Source of the DNA: Omphiscola glabra
Lineage: Eukaryota; Mollusca; Gastropoda; Lymnaeidae
Reading direction: 5' to 3'
DNA: 64,000 nt
NCBI GenBank assembly: GCA_964017045.1
Contig: OZ024806.1
Location: 20,822,922-20,886,921, forward strand
A program made the position numbers and the translations under genes. The notes under the pieces were generated by a model that saw only the letters and a list, made by a program, of their open reading frames with translations, did no database searches and was not told where the DNA came from. Position 1 is the stretch's first letter, and the number at the start of each line of letters is the position of its first letter. Positions 37,811 through 51,200 of the stretch are shown in pieces.

Positions 37811-37997
37811 AAAAAAACAACACATTAAAATAAGTGCTGCAAAACAAATCGAATTAATGCCATCACAGTGGCGGCTCCTGACTTAAATTAGTGGGGGTGC
37901 CGCGGTTCTACAGTTCTACACACAAGCCGCCACAGCGACGGGAGCAAAACTTGATAAAAGTATGACGGAGTTTAAAACAACTATCCCAAGATACATT

Positions 37998-38183
37998 TCA
38001 GTCGCTTGAATAAGAACCTAATTTAAAACATTTATTTAGTGTCTGAAGAAATAAAAATACGTTAGAGAGTACACAAAAAGAGTTAAGAAGCTGCATTACA
38101 GAGTTATAACGGCCGTTCATGATGTCATCTGTGTAACGCTGGTAGGGATCAAGGGTTGTGGGGACCTCAGTACTCGCCACTGT
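37998..38183 (-). CDS. Minus-strand gene, possible last exon
   Basis: A TTGTCCACAG acceptor is followed by 61 codons and TGA in phase 0. The first part (TLDPYQRYTDDIMNGRYN) looks coding, while the last 25 residues are low-confidence. The acceptor-side sequence resembles a CAGTGGCG transposon terminus, so this exon could be transposon-derived or false. Confidence 0.35.
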   Translation of the reverse strand, partial: TVASTEVPTTLDPYQRYTDDIMNGRYNSVMQLLNSFCVLSNVFLFLQTLNKCFKLGSYSSD

Positions 38184-41100
38184 CTGTGGACAAAACAGTT
38201 GGGAACAATTATTAACCCCCCAAAAAATTGTAACGTCTCAATTTGATAACTTACGTTAACTAATGACTCACCCATGATCTCATGTAATTGTTCTGCGAAA
38301 TGAATGTTACAATTTGTTAAAAAGAGAAATGTAAACTTTAAAGTACTTTACTAGTTGATCAGGAACCCAATCCTGTCAACTATGCACACACGTCTAAATC
38401 CCGTTCAAGTCTAGTTAGTTAGAACCATCATTATACGGGGAAAATTTTCATTTGACTACTTGCCCAGGGTTGATAAAGATGATTCTCTTTTTTTTTTAAA
38501 ACACATTATTCTAGTTATCTGTCAATTGTCTTTTAAATCCTTGTATTGGGTTATTGCCACCATTTCCATCCCCACCACACACCCCCAAAAAAAACATTAC
38601 GAAATTTAAAAAGAAAGCAGTCCTTAAACAGGGTGGACTGCAATTTTTTTTCTTTTCCAGCATCTATGGTCCCAAGATTTGTGACCCCAACATCTATGGT
38701 GCAAGGATATGTGGTCCCAACATTTGTGGTACCAGGCGCTGTGGTCCCGGGAACATTGGTACCAGGATCTGTGATCCAAACATCTGTGGGCCTAGGATCT
38801 GTGGTCCCAGTATCTGTATTCCCAGGATGTTAGTCCCAGAATCTGTGGTCCCAGTATTTGTGGTCCCATGATCCGTGATCCCAGAACCTGTGATCCCATT
38901 ATCCGTGGTCCCATTATCTGTGGTCCCAGGATCTGTGGTCCCATGATCTGTGGTCCAGGGATCTGTGGACCCAGGATCTGTGGTCCCAGGATCTGTGGTC
39001 CAGGGATCTGTGGTCCCAGGATCTGTGGTCCCAGGATCTGTGGTCCCATGATCTGTGGTCCAGGGATCTGTGGTCCCAGGATCTGTGGTCCAGGGATCTG
39101 TGGTCCCAGGATCTGTGGTCCCAGGATCTGTGGTCCCAGGATCTGTGGTCCTAGGAACTGTGCTGTATACTTGTGGGCACGTGAATAAAAAAAAGGGCCA
39201 CCTGCTGACTCATCTTGTCGCCCTATCACCAGAGGAGGGCCTACATTTTCTTGGCCCTCCTTGTAGGCCCAGTTTAAATAGTCATGTATTGCTTCCGTGA
39301 CATGGTCGGTGCCGGTACAGTATGAGGATCTCGGTGCTTTAACAACAATTGACAATTGGATAATTTATTCGCGCCACCCCCTAAAGACCTGCCCCGTCAC
39401 CCCCTTAAAGGCCCCAACCGCTACACCCTAAAGACCTGTCCCCGTCACCCCCTTAAAGGCCCCAACCGCTACACCCTAAAGACCTGTCCCCGTCACCCCC
39501 TAAAGGCCACAACCGCTACCCCCTAAAGACCTGCCCCGTCACCCTCTAAAGGCCCCAACCGCTACCCCCTAAAGACCTGCCCCGTCACCCCTTAAAGGCC
39601 CCAAGCGCTACCCCCTAAAGACCTGCTCCGTCACCCCTTAAAGGCCCCAACCGCTACCCCCTAAAGACCTGCCCCGTCACCCTCTAAAGACCACCGCCCC
39701 CCACTTAGGATTAAAGAAACAAATTAAATCTACCGAAACTCCTTTGTTAAACCACCATGGAGCTCGCCAATAGTGATGTTGGGTGGTCGCACTGTCCTGT
39801 TGTCGGCCGGTTGATCTGTCACTGACATCTAGTTGGATGGATGTACTGTCACTGACCTCTTGGCGGGTGGATGTACTGTCAAGGTCTATCACATGCATCT
39901 GTGTTGTCAGAAAGGCAAAACAGCATATGAATTAGCCTTCGAGCTATAGGCGTAAAATGACGTCACTAATACCACTTTCACTACCCGTTGCACTGAATGA
40001 TTCAGATAATGTAGGTTTTGGTAAGGACTTGGCTTCGAAAAATAGTTTAGATTAGAAAAAAAAGGGGAGCTTCTTGTAAAAACATGTTTGTTTTTTTAAA
40101 GTTTGTACTTCATTTACTCCAACGCGGAGATTAAAAAAACAGTCAACAGATAACATCTCGATACTGAGATAACATCTCGATACTAATGAATAAACGAAAT
40201 CAAGTTAGTAGTTTTATATTTAACTACGCCTCAGAGAGAAGACATGAGAGAAAGGAACAACAATCTTAATTAACATTCGTTAAGTTGCAATGTTAATGCT
40301 ACAATGATGCCGATGGTCAAGGCGACCAATAGGTACTGAAGACCACATCAGATTTCATTGACCGCTAAGTTCACTTGACTTTAATAAGAGTATGACACGT
40401 GATGAAAAACAAAATAATTTCTGGATCCAATACTTACAGCAGGGTGTGTTGTCCATTTTGAGCCGTGGTGTTGCTGTGGGGGTAACTGTTGAGATGCAAA
40501 GTGCGAACAATACACTAAAAGTAGATTTACATGGTGACTAATTCAGGTGCTATGTTAACACCTGGTATGTTTACACTTTGAATGATTTAGTGCGTGCACT
40601 TGCTCCGTCTCATTGAATGATTCTAGGACAGTGGTTCTCAATCTTCATAATGCCGCGACCCTTTAATACAGTTCCTCATGTTGTGGCGACCTCCAACCAT
40701 AAAATTACTTTCGTTGCTGCTTCACAACTGTGGACTACATGTGTTTTCCGATGGTCTACGGCGACCCCCCGTGAAAGGGTCGTTCGACCCCCAAAGGGTT
40801 CGCGACCCACAGGTTGAGAACCGTTTTTCTAGGAGATGAACTAACTAACGCACATATTCTGGCCAAGGTCTGAGATTTCTCTCTTATGACCTCGTCTGGT
40901 TCTGGTTCTGGTTCTGGTTCGGTACGTTGCTGCATCCATATACTGGCATATGTGCAACGGTTGGGGAAGCGATGTTGCCAATCTAACGGCCCCTAGCAGA
41001 TGCCAGGGCTGCCTTGTACATTGGCTACCAGCTCCATCTGCTAAGCCGTGCCATACAACATTTTCCCCTCTTAGGACTCTCCCGCCTTCCTGGCCTCCAC

Positions 41101-42189
41101 CGAAACATCAATTGAAGGACTTTCGGTCAACAGATGGGCTAGTATTTATGGTACCAGGCTGCAATGCCGGCGTGTAGGGTCCCTATTGTTATCTAGCCTC
41201 CTGAAGCATGTGTCGATGGGGTAGTGCTCGGTACACATCTGTGTCACTAGAATCTGTTGCCTACGACCTAACCCCCACCAAGGGTCTTGTCTGCTAGGAG
41301 TCGGCAAGTTAACGAAAACGCCCCTGGCTGTCGTGTTGTCTTATTGAATGATGCTAGTATATAAACTAGTTCAATCTTATTTTCAGCCTAAACTCTGCTC
41401 ATTAGATACATTCATGGTTTTGGAGCGGTGATAGTTTAGAGTACTCCGGTCATAATTTAGAGTGCTTTGGTCATAGTTTAGAGTGCTCCGGTCATAATTT
41501 AGAGTGCTTTGGTGATAGTTTAGAGTGCTCCGGTCATAATTTAGAGTGCTTGGGTCATAGTTTAGAGTGCTCCTGTCATAATTTAGAGTGCTTTGGTCAT
41601 AGTTTAGAGTGCTCTATCATAGTTTAAGAGTGCTCCAGACAAAATTTAGAGCTCTCCAGTCAGAGTTTAGAGTGTTCTGGTCATAGTTTAGAATGCTCCG
41701 GTCTGTGCCTAATCGAGTTTTTTTTATATGAACTCCGTCTCTGGTAAGCTGCAGTTCAGATATATCATATATATTAGGGGCTTGTTAAGAGAGACCAAGT
41801 TAAGAGGGATAAGTAGAGCTCCACACATAACGGATCAGGTTGAGTGTCTAACTGAGCGAGAAAGAAAGGGAGACAGAGAGAGAGAGAGACAAAGGGAGGT
41901 ACACAGAAAAAGAGAAAGACACACAGAGAGACAGACAGAGAGAGAGAGCGAATGAGAGAAAGTGAAAGAAAGTTAAAGAAAAAGGGATTGAGAAAAGGAG
42001 AGAGAGAGAGAAATAGAGAAAGAAAGAGGAAGGGAGATAAAATGAGAGCAATAAAGGATAGAGAAAGAGAGAGATAGAGAAAGAGGGAGATAGAAAGAGG
42101 GAGCTTGGTATATAGAGAGGGAGAGAAATAGAAAGATAAAGAGAGGGAAAGGAAGAGACTAAGAGAATGAGAGAAATAGAAAGGAAGAG

Positions 42190-42246
<57 letters not shown>

Positions 42247-45200
42247 GAGAAAAAAGAGATAAGGGGGACTTGATAAATAAAGAATTAAAGATAAAATGCC
42301 TTCCAACATGACCCTTATTGCATCATAGTTAGACAACTGAAAAACGGATATCATGTGTTGCACGACGTGTCGGCAAAAGCTCTTACTTTAAACTTGGTGG
42401 GTATTTCTTTCTTCGCAAAGTCCGCAGCGTCAGGTCGGATCGGAGCATCATAATTGGGGTAGGGTGCACGGCTCCCTTGCCTAAGTCTTGAATAGCCTGG
42501 ATCCATTTCTTCATTTGGTACCTAGGAGTGAACAAACTTCGGACTGAGGGAATTTGAAAACAACTTTTTGGGCCTGTTTATAAACCTTTTTCTATTTGAA
42601 AAAAAGAAAGTTTTTTTAATCTTAATTTGTACTATGTTTGAGCATTTCAGCGTATGGAGCAAAAGTAATCAAGACATGTTGGTTAGACAACCGAACATGA
42701 TTCATGCCAAGCGAAAAAAACAAACAAACAAAACTTTATCAAATTGCAATGGCACGTTTCATGGTCATTTATTATTTTAAAACCGTAAATGATCGTTAAA
42801 AGTCTGTGTAGGTAGCACATCTATCAATGACTTGCGCTGTAGTCAAATGAAGGTTTGTCATGTTCAAATAAATTTAAGACAGGGCGTATAAGTATATTAC
42901 ACTAACAGATATTTGTTTAGGCCGACGTTACGCCCTTTGATTCGAAAAACCTGAAATTGTAATGACAGGTTATTGTAAACATTTAAAAGGACACCCCCTC
43001 CCCCCCCCCCCCCAAAAAAAAGAATGGGTGACTCGGCCATTATGACGTACACGGGGCAAGACGTAAGGCTACGTTAAACGTTAAGCCACTAGTAACCACA
43101 AAATGTTGGTTCCATTTCAACATTACTCAGGCCATATGCACGGTTTCGGAAGAGAATAAAAATGTCTTAACCAGTAATATAGTCGTTTGTTTATTGAGCC
43201 CTGACAACCAACAACATTTATTTTGTATCTGGTGGCTCAGCGATGGCTCTGAGAGCAGGGTTTGTTTGCCACAAAAAAACGCGAAACTCTCCGGCACTAA
43301 GACAGTTACAATAGCCTCCCTGTTTGAAAGGAAGAAAATCATAGGAAAAAACTAAATCCAAAATAGTTTTTTTTAAAATATATTTATAAGTGAAATTAAA
43401 TTATACATTTTTAACATATGTAAAATCTATGCGATTAAAGTATAAATTACTTCTTGTGGAACCAAATATTTCTGATCAAATTTTCACTTCAAATTAAGGA
43501 GATTTGGGTCTTCATTTTTTTTAAATTCGTAAAACAACATATAAATTCTTAGAGCGATTTTGTAATAAGTTTCTTCTTGCAATACTATATTTGGTCAATG
43601 CTGTACAGAAAATAAAAATAACCCACCCAACCTGGTGTGGTTAGTAGTGGCTACTAATGGCTAGGCAGCCAGCGTACACTCACGTTGGTCTGGTCGAAAA
43701 AATTTTTTCGTAAAAAAACAACAACTTCTAAAAATAAAGTTGTTCATATAAATGCTTTATATTCATTTCTGTTTGCGTTTATGTAGTTGTATGTGATTTA
43801 TCATCTATGTAACTGTTCGAGGGGGGGGGTTGTCGGGGCTAAACATTTGAAAGAATGTGTTGTCATCGACAGCAAGTCTATGTGTTGATTTTAGTCTCGA
43901 TAGTAAGTCGGGAATTGGGGTCACTCATCCTTTCAAAGATTTTCCACAAACACACGAAGTTAATATAAAGGAATTTAAAAAAAAGGAACGCACTTTTTAT
44001 ATTATTTTGTTTATGTCTATGGAACCTCATTACATACAAGATGTTCCTTTGACATAATTGGCCCCAGTTCGCAGACACTTTCATTAGACACTACTAACTA
44101 ACTTAACTTACTTAAGAAAATCAGCAGACCATCGAGCCGAGGCTCATAAAGTCTTCCCCAGCACACCCCCACCGCCCCCAACTGGCATTCAACCACTCCC
44201 CCAGTGGTCTCTATTCCAGTCAGGCCGCGAAGCGGCATGCCGAGGGCTCCCCGCCCCTGAGACAGCCCCACCCACCCTACTAGACACTACGATAGTGAAC
44301 GAATAAACGTTATCATCATGTTACCACCGACCACACTAAATTACATTCCATAGCCTATTAACGAGCCACACTAACTAGCCACATAAACTTACATTCGGTT
44401 ACCGATTAACTAACCACACTAACTAGCCACATAAACTTACCTTTCGGTTACCGATTAACTACCCGCACTAGCTAGCCACAAAAACTTTCATTCGGTTACC
44501 GATTAACTAACCACACTAACTAGCCACATAAACTTACATTCGGTGGCGGATAAATTGATTCAGTTCCGTGTTGAAAGGCGTTGCCTTGGTTCTGAATGTA
44601 AAACAGAAAAAAAACCATTACAATATAAGAATTTGGTATATTTATTGGTATAAAACCATTACAATATAAGAATTTGGTATATTTATTGGTATAAAACCAT
44701 TACAATATAAGAATTTGGTATATTTATTGGTATAAAACCATTACAATATAAGAATTTGGTATATTTATTGGTATAAAACCATTACAATATAAGAATTTGG
44801 TATATTTATTGGTATAAAACCATTACAATATAAGAATTTGGTATATTTATTGGTATAAAAACATTTACTATTGAGCCATTAATTATAAATATATCTATAA
44901 ATATTTTTTTTTTGACTTAAACTCGACAAACGATAAAAAACATGAGGCTTGCCTCAAGCCAGGTGTTGCGTACTGTTATCCGTATGGAGAATCTAATCTC
45001 TCATTCAATTATATGGATAGTTATAAAACAGTACACACCATACGACGATACCATAATTATGGTAAATACAATAACAAAGAATACGATACCCAAACCAGGG
45101 CCAATTACCATTAATGAATTTTAATTATGTTAATTATAAATTTCAAAATAAAAATAAAATTAAAGCTATTAAATTACGGAATAATGGTTGGCTTGTACCG

Positions 45201-48200
45201 GTACAATGTTGAAGAAGATACATTATTGTAAAAAAAGGTACAGTGATGAAAAGGAAGCTACACTCACAGCAAAAGTTAGTCGACAAATCTCTGTTTTATG
45301 TAGCAAAATACCTCGTGATAAATGATAGCCAAAAATCTTTCGTGAGTCTCCTTTTATAGTCGGTGTTACTGATATTTCTAGAAAGGCTTTACACATAGTA
45401 TTCCTTTCTCGATATTTCTACTTAATTCTAAGGATAAAGACTATTAATTTTATTTAGTTGTAAACAAGGTCAAGAGAGACTATTTTTAGTTAGCCACACC
45501 CTAAAAGCGGTTCCGAGCTTGGGGTCAGCTAGAGTTCATTCATGGGGAAACGCGTCGTCTACATAACATCAGGTAAATGTCTATGTAACTTTTAAACACG
45601 CAGTGGCGTCAAGTTTGAAATTGAAAAATAATTAAAAAACTAAGTGTGTACAACACATTAAAATTACCTACCCACAAGGGGTCGATCATGACATCATTCT
45701 AAGGATTCAAACAAGACAATTATGTATGTAAAAGGTTTTCTTCAAAATCAAAATAATTAATTTCAATCCTCTTATCATTTGTTATTATCCGCATATTTAA
45801 TAAACATACGAAGTCTCATAAGGTTGTTTTAACATCAAACCAAACCCAAGTCCTTAACCACGTATCACCCCATTACAACTACAGGAACTGCGCACGCGGT
45901 AAATTATGGATGGTACGCAGAGATGTGATGACTAAGTTTTCAAAGTTCAGAAATGAAAAGCTAATCTTACCAGATATACTTAGACCTTACGTGGGAAAAG
46001 TTAAAGACAAGCTTCCGTCTATGAATAAGTTATTTATCTGCTAATCGTCACAGATTTGTTTCTCCCCTCGCGTCATCCTCAGCATCAATTCAAGTCGCCC
46101 ACAGCTAACTCGAGTTGGATCAAACCAAAATAAAAAATGGCATTTTGATAAAGCCATCCCCTATTCGACGGCTCCAAGTTGTGCATTTGTATTCATCAAC
46201 AGTAAAATGTTTGTACATACATTAATAACAATCCATAATAGCAAGACAAAGAAAGCCATAATAAGAAGACAAAGAAAGCCATAATGAGAAGACAAAGAAA
46301 GCCATAATGAGAAGACAAAGAAAGTCATAATAAGAAGACAAAGAAAGCCATAATAAGAAGACAAAGAAAGCCACAATGAGAAGACAAAGAAAGCCATAAT
46401 GAGAAGACAAAGACAGCCAAGTCATTACAGCAAAACAAAGAAAGCATTATAACTTGTTTTGAATTTACACTTCATGAATTGAATGGATGGACATGGCTGA
46501 ATTTTATTTCATGTCTGTCTCCACTTTGTCTATTGACTTTCACTATTGTCAGTGTACACCATGATTCATTCTGATGTTGATAAAGTTTTAAAAGTGAATT
46601 ATCGTGGAAAAAATAAACAAAGAACAAGAAACGGAACAAAAAGTGAACAAAATTACTTAGAAAGTGGAATTAGTGACACAAGAAGAGACAATGTAAAAAA
46701 AAAAGTAAATAAGAAAGATATGAAAAAGAAGAAGAAAGGATTGGCGAAGAAAAAATATAGTAATAATGAAGTTGGTTAGATAAAGAGAGAATGCTATTGT
46801 AATTTGTATGATGAAGATGTTCCGAGAGGTTAGCTAAATAAAGAGAATAATGTCGTTGTATGATGAAGATGTTTCGAGATCTACAGTGACGTGATGTTTC
46901 GAGATCTACAGTGATGCGATGTACCGTGATCTACAGTGATGCGATGTACCGTGATCTACGGTGATGCGATGTACCGTGATCTACGGTGATGCGATGTACC
47001 GTGATCTACAGTGATGTGATGTACGGAGATTTGTAGTGATGTGATGCCTCGAGATGTTGCATTGACGTATCTGTTGAATTGTAAGACACATCGCCTGCTG
47101 AAATCGAAAAGGCACCATCTATACTACAGAAACACAAGCGAGATAGTTCCTTTCCGCTCCCAGCAGAAGACATGGAAAGATCGCTGCCGACGCTGTTAGC
47201 AGCACAAGCAGAGAAGGTGGCCTACAGCTGTTGTGTTCCTTCGATGGTTACATCATACAGCTCTCTGCGGCTGTCTCCCTTTGATTTGACAATCATACAG
47301 CTCTCTGTCGTTGTCGCCCTTCGATTTGTGCATCGTACAGCTGTCTGCGGTTGTCTCCCTTTGATTTTCACATCCAACAGCTCTCTGCGGTTGTCTCCCA
47401 TTGATTTGTACATCATAGGTCAGTCTGACGTGTCCCGGTTTTGTTGTTTTTTAGCCCCGGAGTGAAGAGGCCATGTACCCCGGAGTGAAGAGGTCATCTA
47501 CCCCTCTGTCGAAGTCAGCAAAAGGAAGGCCCTCCCATATCGGTGCCTTGTTTTAGTCATCATCACTCTCTAGTAACAAGGAAACTGTAACAGCGGCCAC
47601 GTTCACGTCGTGTGTAGGGAATATTTGGAACTTAAGATACACGGAGCCTTGAAACATAAAACAAAACATTAACACAGACATCCGGGGCTTGACGCTGTTT
47701 GGAACAAAATTTGGAACTCGGTTTGTAGCTACCGGCGTGATCTCGCAAATGACGCGATTCAAACAGTATTTAGTTAAACGTTTATAAAATCCTTATTGTT
47801 TCTCAGCTGTGCGTGCGTGTACTAGTATAAAGGAAATGTTTAGTTTCCACTCATTAAACACTAAGAAACCCCGGAGATTTTCTTTTTTAGTGTGTGGATA
47901 TTTTAAGAATGAATTAATTTATCACGCTTTGAAATCCAAATCGAAAAATTTATGTTAATTTAGACTAAAAGCGAAAAATAGTTTTGCATTAAGTACCTAT
48001 TGAGCTCGGGTCCTAACTCAATCTTTGAATTTTGCTGCATTTATTGTGCACAGAAGTATGTTTACAACTCAAAAAAAGGCTATACGTTGAGAATCTATAC
48101 CAAATACATACTAAGATGAAGTTTGGGGAGCGGGTCACTTTAATATCACACTAAATTTCCCACAAAATGCACACTTTCATCTACAGAACTCTTACTCTTC

Positions 48201-51200
48201 ACCACCCTGTATCACAAATGAATACACGACAACAAAAGAAAACAGTCAACAAAATGATCCCTAGGAAACAAATACGGTGGAACCTTGTAATAACGAACAT
48301 AATCTGCTCCAGAACTCCGCTTTGAAAGCAAAACGTTCGCCAACAGTAAAACATTTTCAAGGCAATATCAAGTAATCGGTTTCCAGCCTTCGAAATATGG
48401 TGTTGTAAAATTATTACGTTGTGTTCTATAATTAAAAATATCTTTTTATCTGAAAAATTGGTCTGTCCATGTCTTACAGAAGAATGATTCCACTTCTTCG
48501 GCCAAATTTATCCAACTACCCTTTACCCGCTTAACGTCTTCAGCGCCGGCCAACACTTGTACTCTGTGTTTTGGCCCCGTCATCGAGTATGTCTGCTCCG
48601 TCATCACATCTGTCTGCCCCGTCATCACATCTGTCTGCCTCGTCATCACATCTGTCTGCCTCGTCATCACATCTGTCAGTCCCGTCATCACATCTGTCTG
48701 CCCCTTCATCACATCTGTCTGCCCCGTCATCACATCTGTCTGCCTCGTCAACACTTCTGTCTGCCCCTTCATCACATCTGTCAGCCCCGTCATCACATCT
48801 GTCTGCCCCGTCAACATGTATATATGCCCCGTCATCACATCTGTCTGCCCCGTCATCACATCTGTCTGCCCCGTCATCACGTATATCTGCCTCGTCATCA
48901 CATCTGTCTGCCTCGTCATCACATCTGTCTGCCTCGTCATCACATCTGTCTGCCCGGTCAAGACGCATGTCAGCCCCGTCATCACATCTGTCTGCCCCTT
49001 CATCACATCTGTCTGCCCCGTCATCACATCTGTCTGCCTCGTCATCACATCTGTCTGCCTCGTCATCACATCTGTCTGCCCGGTCAAGACGCATGTCAGT
49101 CCCGTCATCACATCTGTCTGCCCCTTCATCACATCTGTCTGCCCCGTCATCACATCTGTCTGCCTCGTCATCACATCTGTCTGCCCCTTCATCACATCTG
49201 TCAGCCCCGTCATCACATCTGTCTGCCCCGTCAACATGTATATCTGCCCCGTCATCACATCTGTCTGCCCCGTCATCACATCTGTCTGCCCCGTCATCAC
49301 GTATATCTGCCCCGTCATCACGTATATCTGCCCTGTCATCACGTATGTCTGTCCCGTCATCACATCTTTCTGCCCCGTCAACATGTATATCTGCCCCGTC
49401 ATCACATCTGTCTGCCCCGTCATCACATCTGTCTGCCCCGTCATCACGTATATCTGCCCCGTCATCACGTATATCTGCCCTGTCATCACGTATGTCTGCC
49501 CCGTCATCACGTATATCTGCCCTGTCATCACGTATGTCTGCCGTGTCATCACGTATGTCTGCCTCGTCATCACGTATATCTGCCCCGTCATCACGTATAT
49601 CTGCCCTGTCATCACGTATGTCTGCCGTGTCATCACGTATGTCTGCCTCGTCATTACGAATGTCTGCCCCGTCATCACGTATATCTGCCCTGTTATCACG
49701 TATGTCTGCCGTGTCATCACGTATGTCTGCCAGTCATCACGTATGTCTGCCTCGTCATCACGGATGTCTGCCAGTCATCACGTATGTCTGCCTCGTCATC
49801 ACGTATGTCTGCCCTGTCATCACGTATGTCTTCCCTGTCATCACGTATATCTGCGCCGTCATCACGTATGTCTGTCCTGTCATCACGTATGTCTGCCCTG
49901 TCATCACGTATATCTGCCCCGTCATCACGTATATCTGCCCTGTCATCACGTATATCTGCCCCGTCATCACGTATGTCTGCCCCGTCATCACGTATATCTG
50001 CCCCGTCATCACGTATATCTGTCCTGTCATCACGTATATCTGCCCCGTCATCACGTATATCTGCCCTGTCATCGCGTATATCTGTCCTGTCATCACGTAT
50101 ATCTGCCCCGTCATCACGTATGTCTGTCCTGTCATCACGTATATCTGCCCCGTCATCACGTATATATGTCCTGTCATCACGTATATCTGCCCTGTCATCA
50201 CTTATATCTGCCCCGTCATCACGTATGTCTGTCCTGTCATCACGTATATCTGCCCCGTCATCACGTATGTCTGTCATGTCATCACGTATATCTGCCCCGT
50301 CATCACATATATCTGCCCTGTCATCACGTATATCTGCCCCGTCATCACGTATATCTGTCCTGTCATCACGTATATCTGCCCTGTCATCACGTATATCTGC
50401 CCGGTCATCACGTATATCTGCCCCGTCATCACGAATGTCTGCCCCGTCATCACATCTGTCTGCCCTGTCATCACGTATATCTGCCCCGTCATCACGTATG
50501 TCTGCCCCGTCATCACGTATATCTGCCCCGTCATCACGTATATCTGCCCCGTTATCACGTATGTCTGCCCCGTCATCACATCTGTCTGCCCTGTCATCAC
50601 GTATATCTGCCCCGTTATCACGTATGTCTGCTTCATTTAATTGATAAAGACAACTGTAAACAATATCATATAAAACTAGCCATAAAACAAACCTCCTTAC
50701 CGGAGATGTGGGTATGTTGTCAAAAGGGATCTTGAACATACAGATCAAGACCTGGAACAGACTTGGATTTAATACATGGTTGAATACATTCAATTTTAAT
50801 AAATACAAACTGAAATATCAAGATTTGAAACAAATCTATAGAACTGAGAGATACTGTTGAGCGCCTTACTTTGTCCACAGTGACTGTTTTACTTCAAGGG
50901 ATTATCCCTTGTCAACTGCCCTTGTGGCAGTATAGTATCAGATACATTTAAATAAATAACAAGAATATTCTAGACACTCACTTTATCTGCACTCGGCACA
51001 CAACGTCCAGAGAAGAAATTGTCACTGGGTTGCGGAACCTGGAGAGAGAATTACATTTAAAAAAAAAAACTTTAACATTTAATTGTTTCGTAAACCAAGC
51101 AATGTCTGCATTAAAAAGCAAAACAAACGCTGCGCATTTAATTAAAATTACTTTACAAACCTTTAAATATCATAAAAGGTATTTCTTTTAAAATTTCGTT

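Noticed and set aside
36626..37847. Thr/Ser/Asn-rich protein with ETTSATNK repeats
   Set aside because: Open on both strands, built from a 24-bp array with a 504-bp duplication; short non-repetitive flanks show no gene features.
37866..38182. Possible MITE with CAGTGGCG ends
   Set aside because: Ends match at 13 of 17 positions but the flanking octamers do not match, and the right end overlaps a possible exon. Kept only as a caution on that exon.
42387..44591. Alternative reading chain (FNTELNQFIRHR, then YQMKKWIQAIQDLGKG)
   Set aside because: Both frames are open across these exons, but the chosen frame has far more G-initial codons and stays open through the exons at 40438, 39734 and 37998. 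The alternative hits a stop soon after 40438.
48446..50808. Several 360-700-codon frames over the 21-bp satellite
   Set aside because: Multiple mutually incompatible frames on both strands. Only the non-repetitive exons at 48478 and 50701 are retained.
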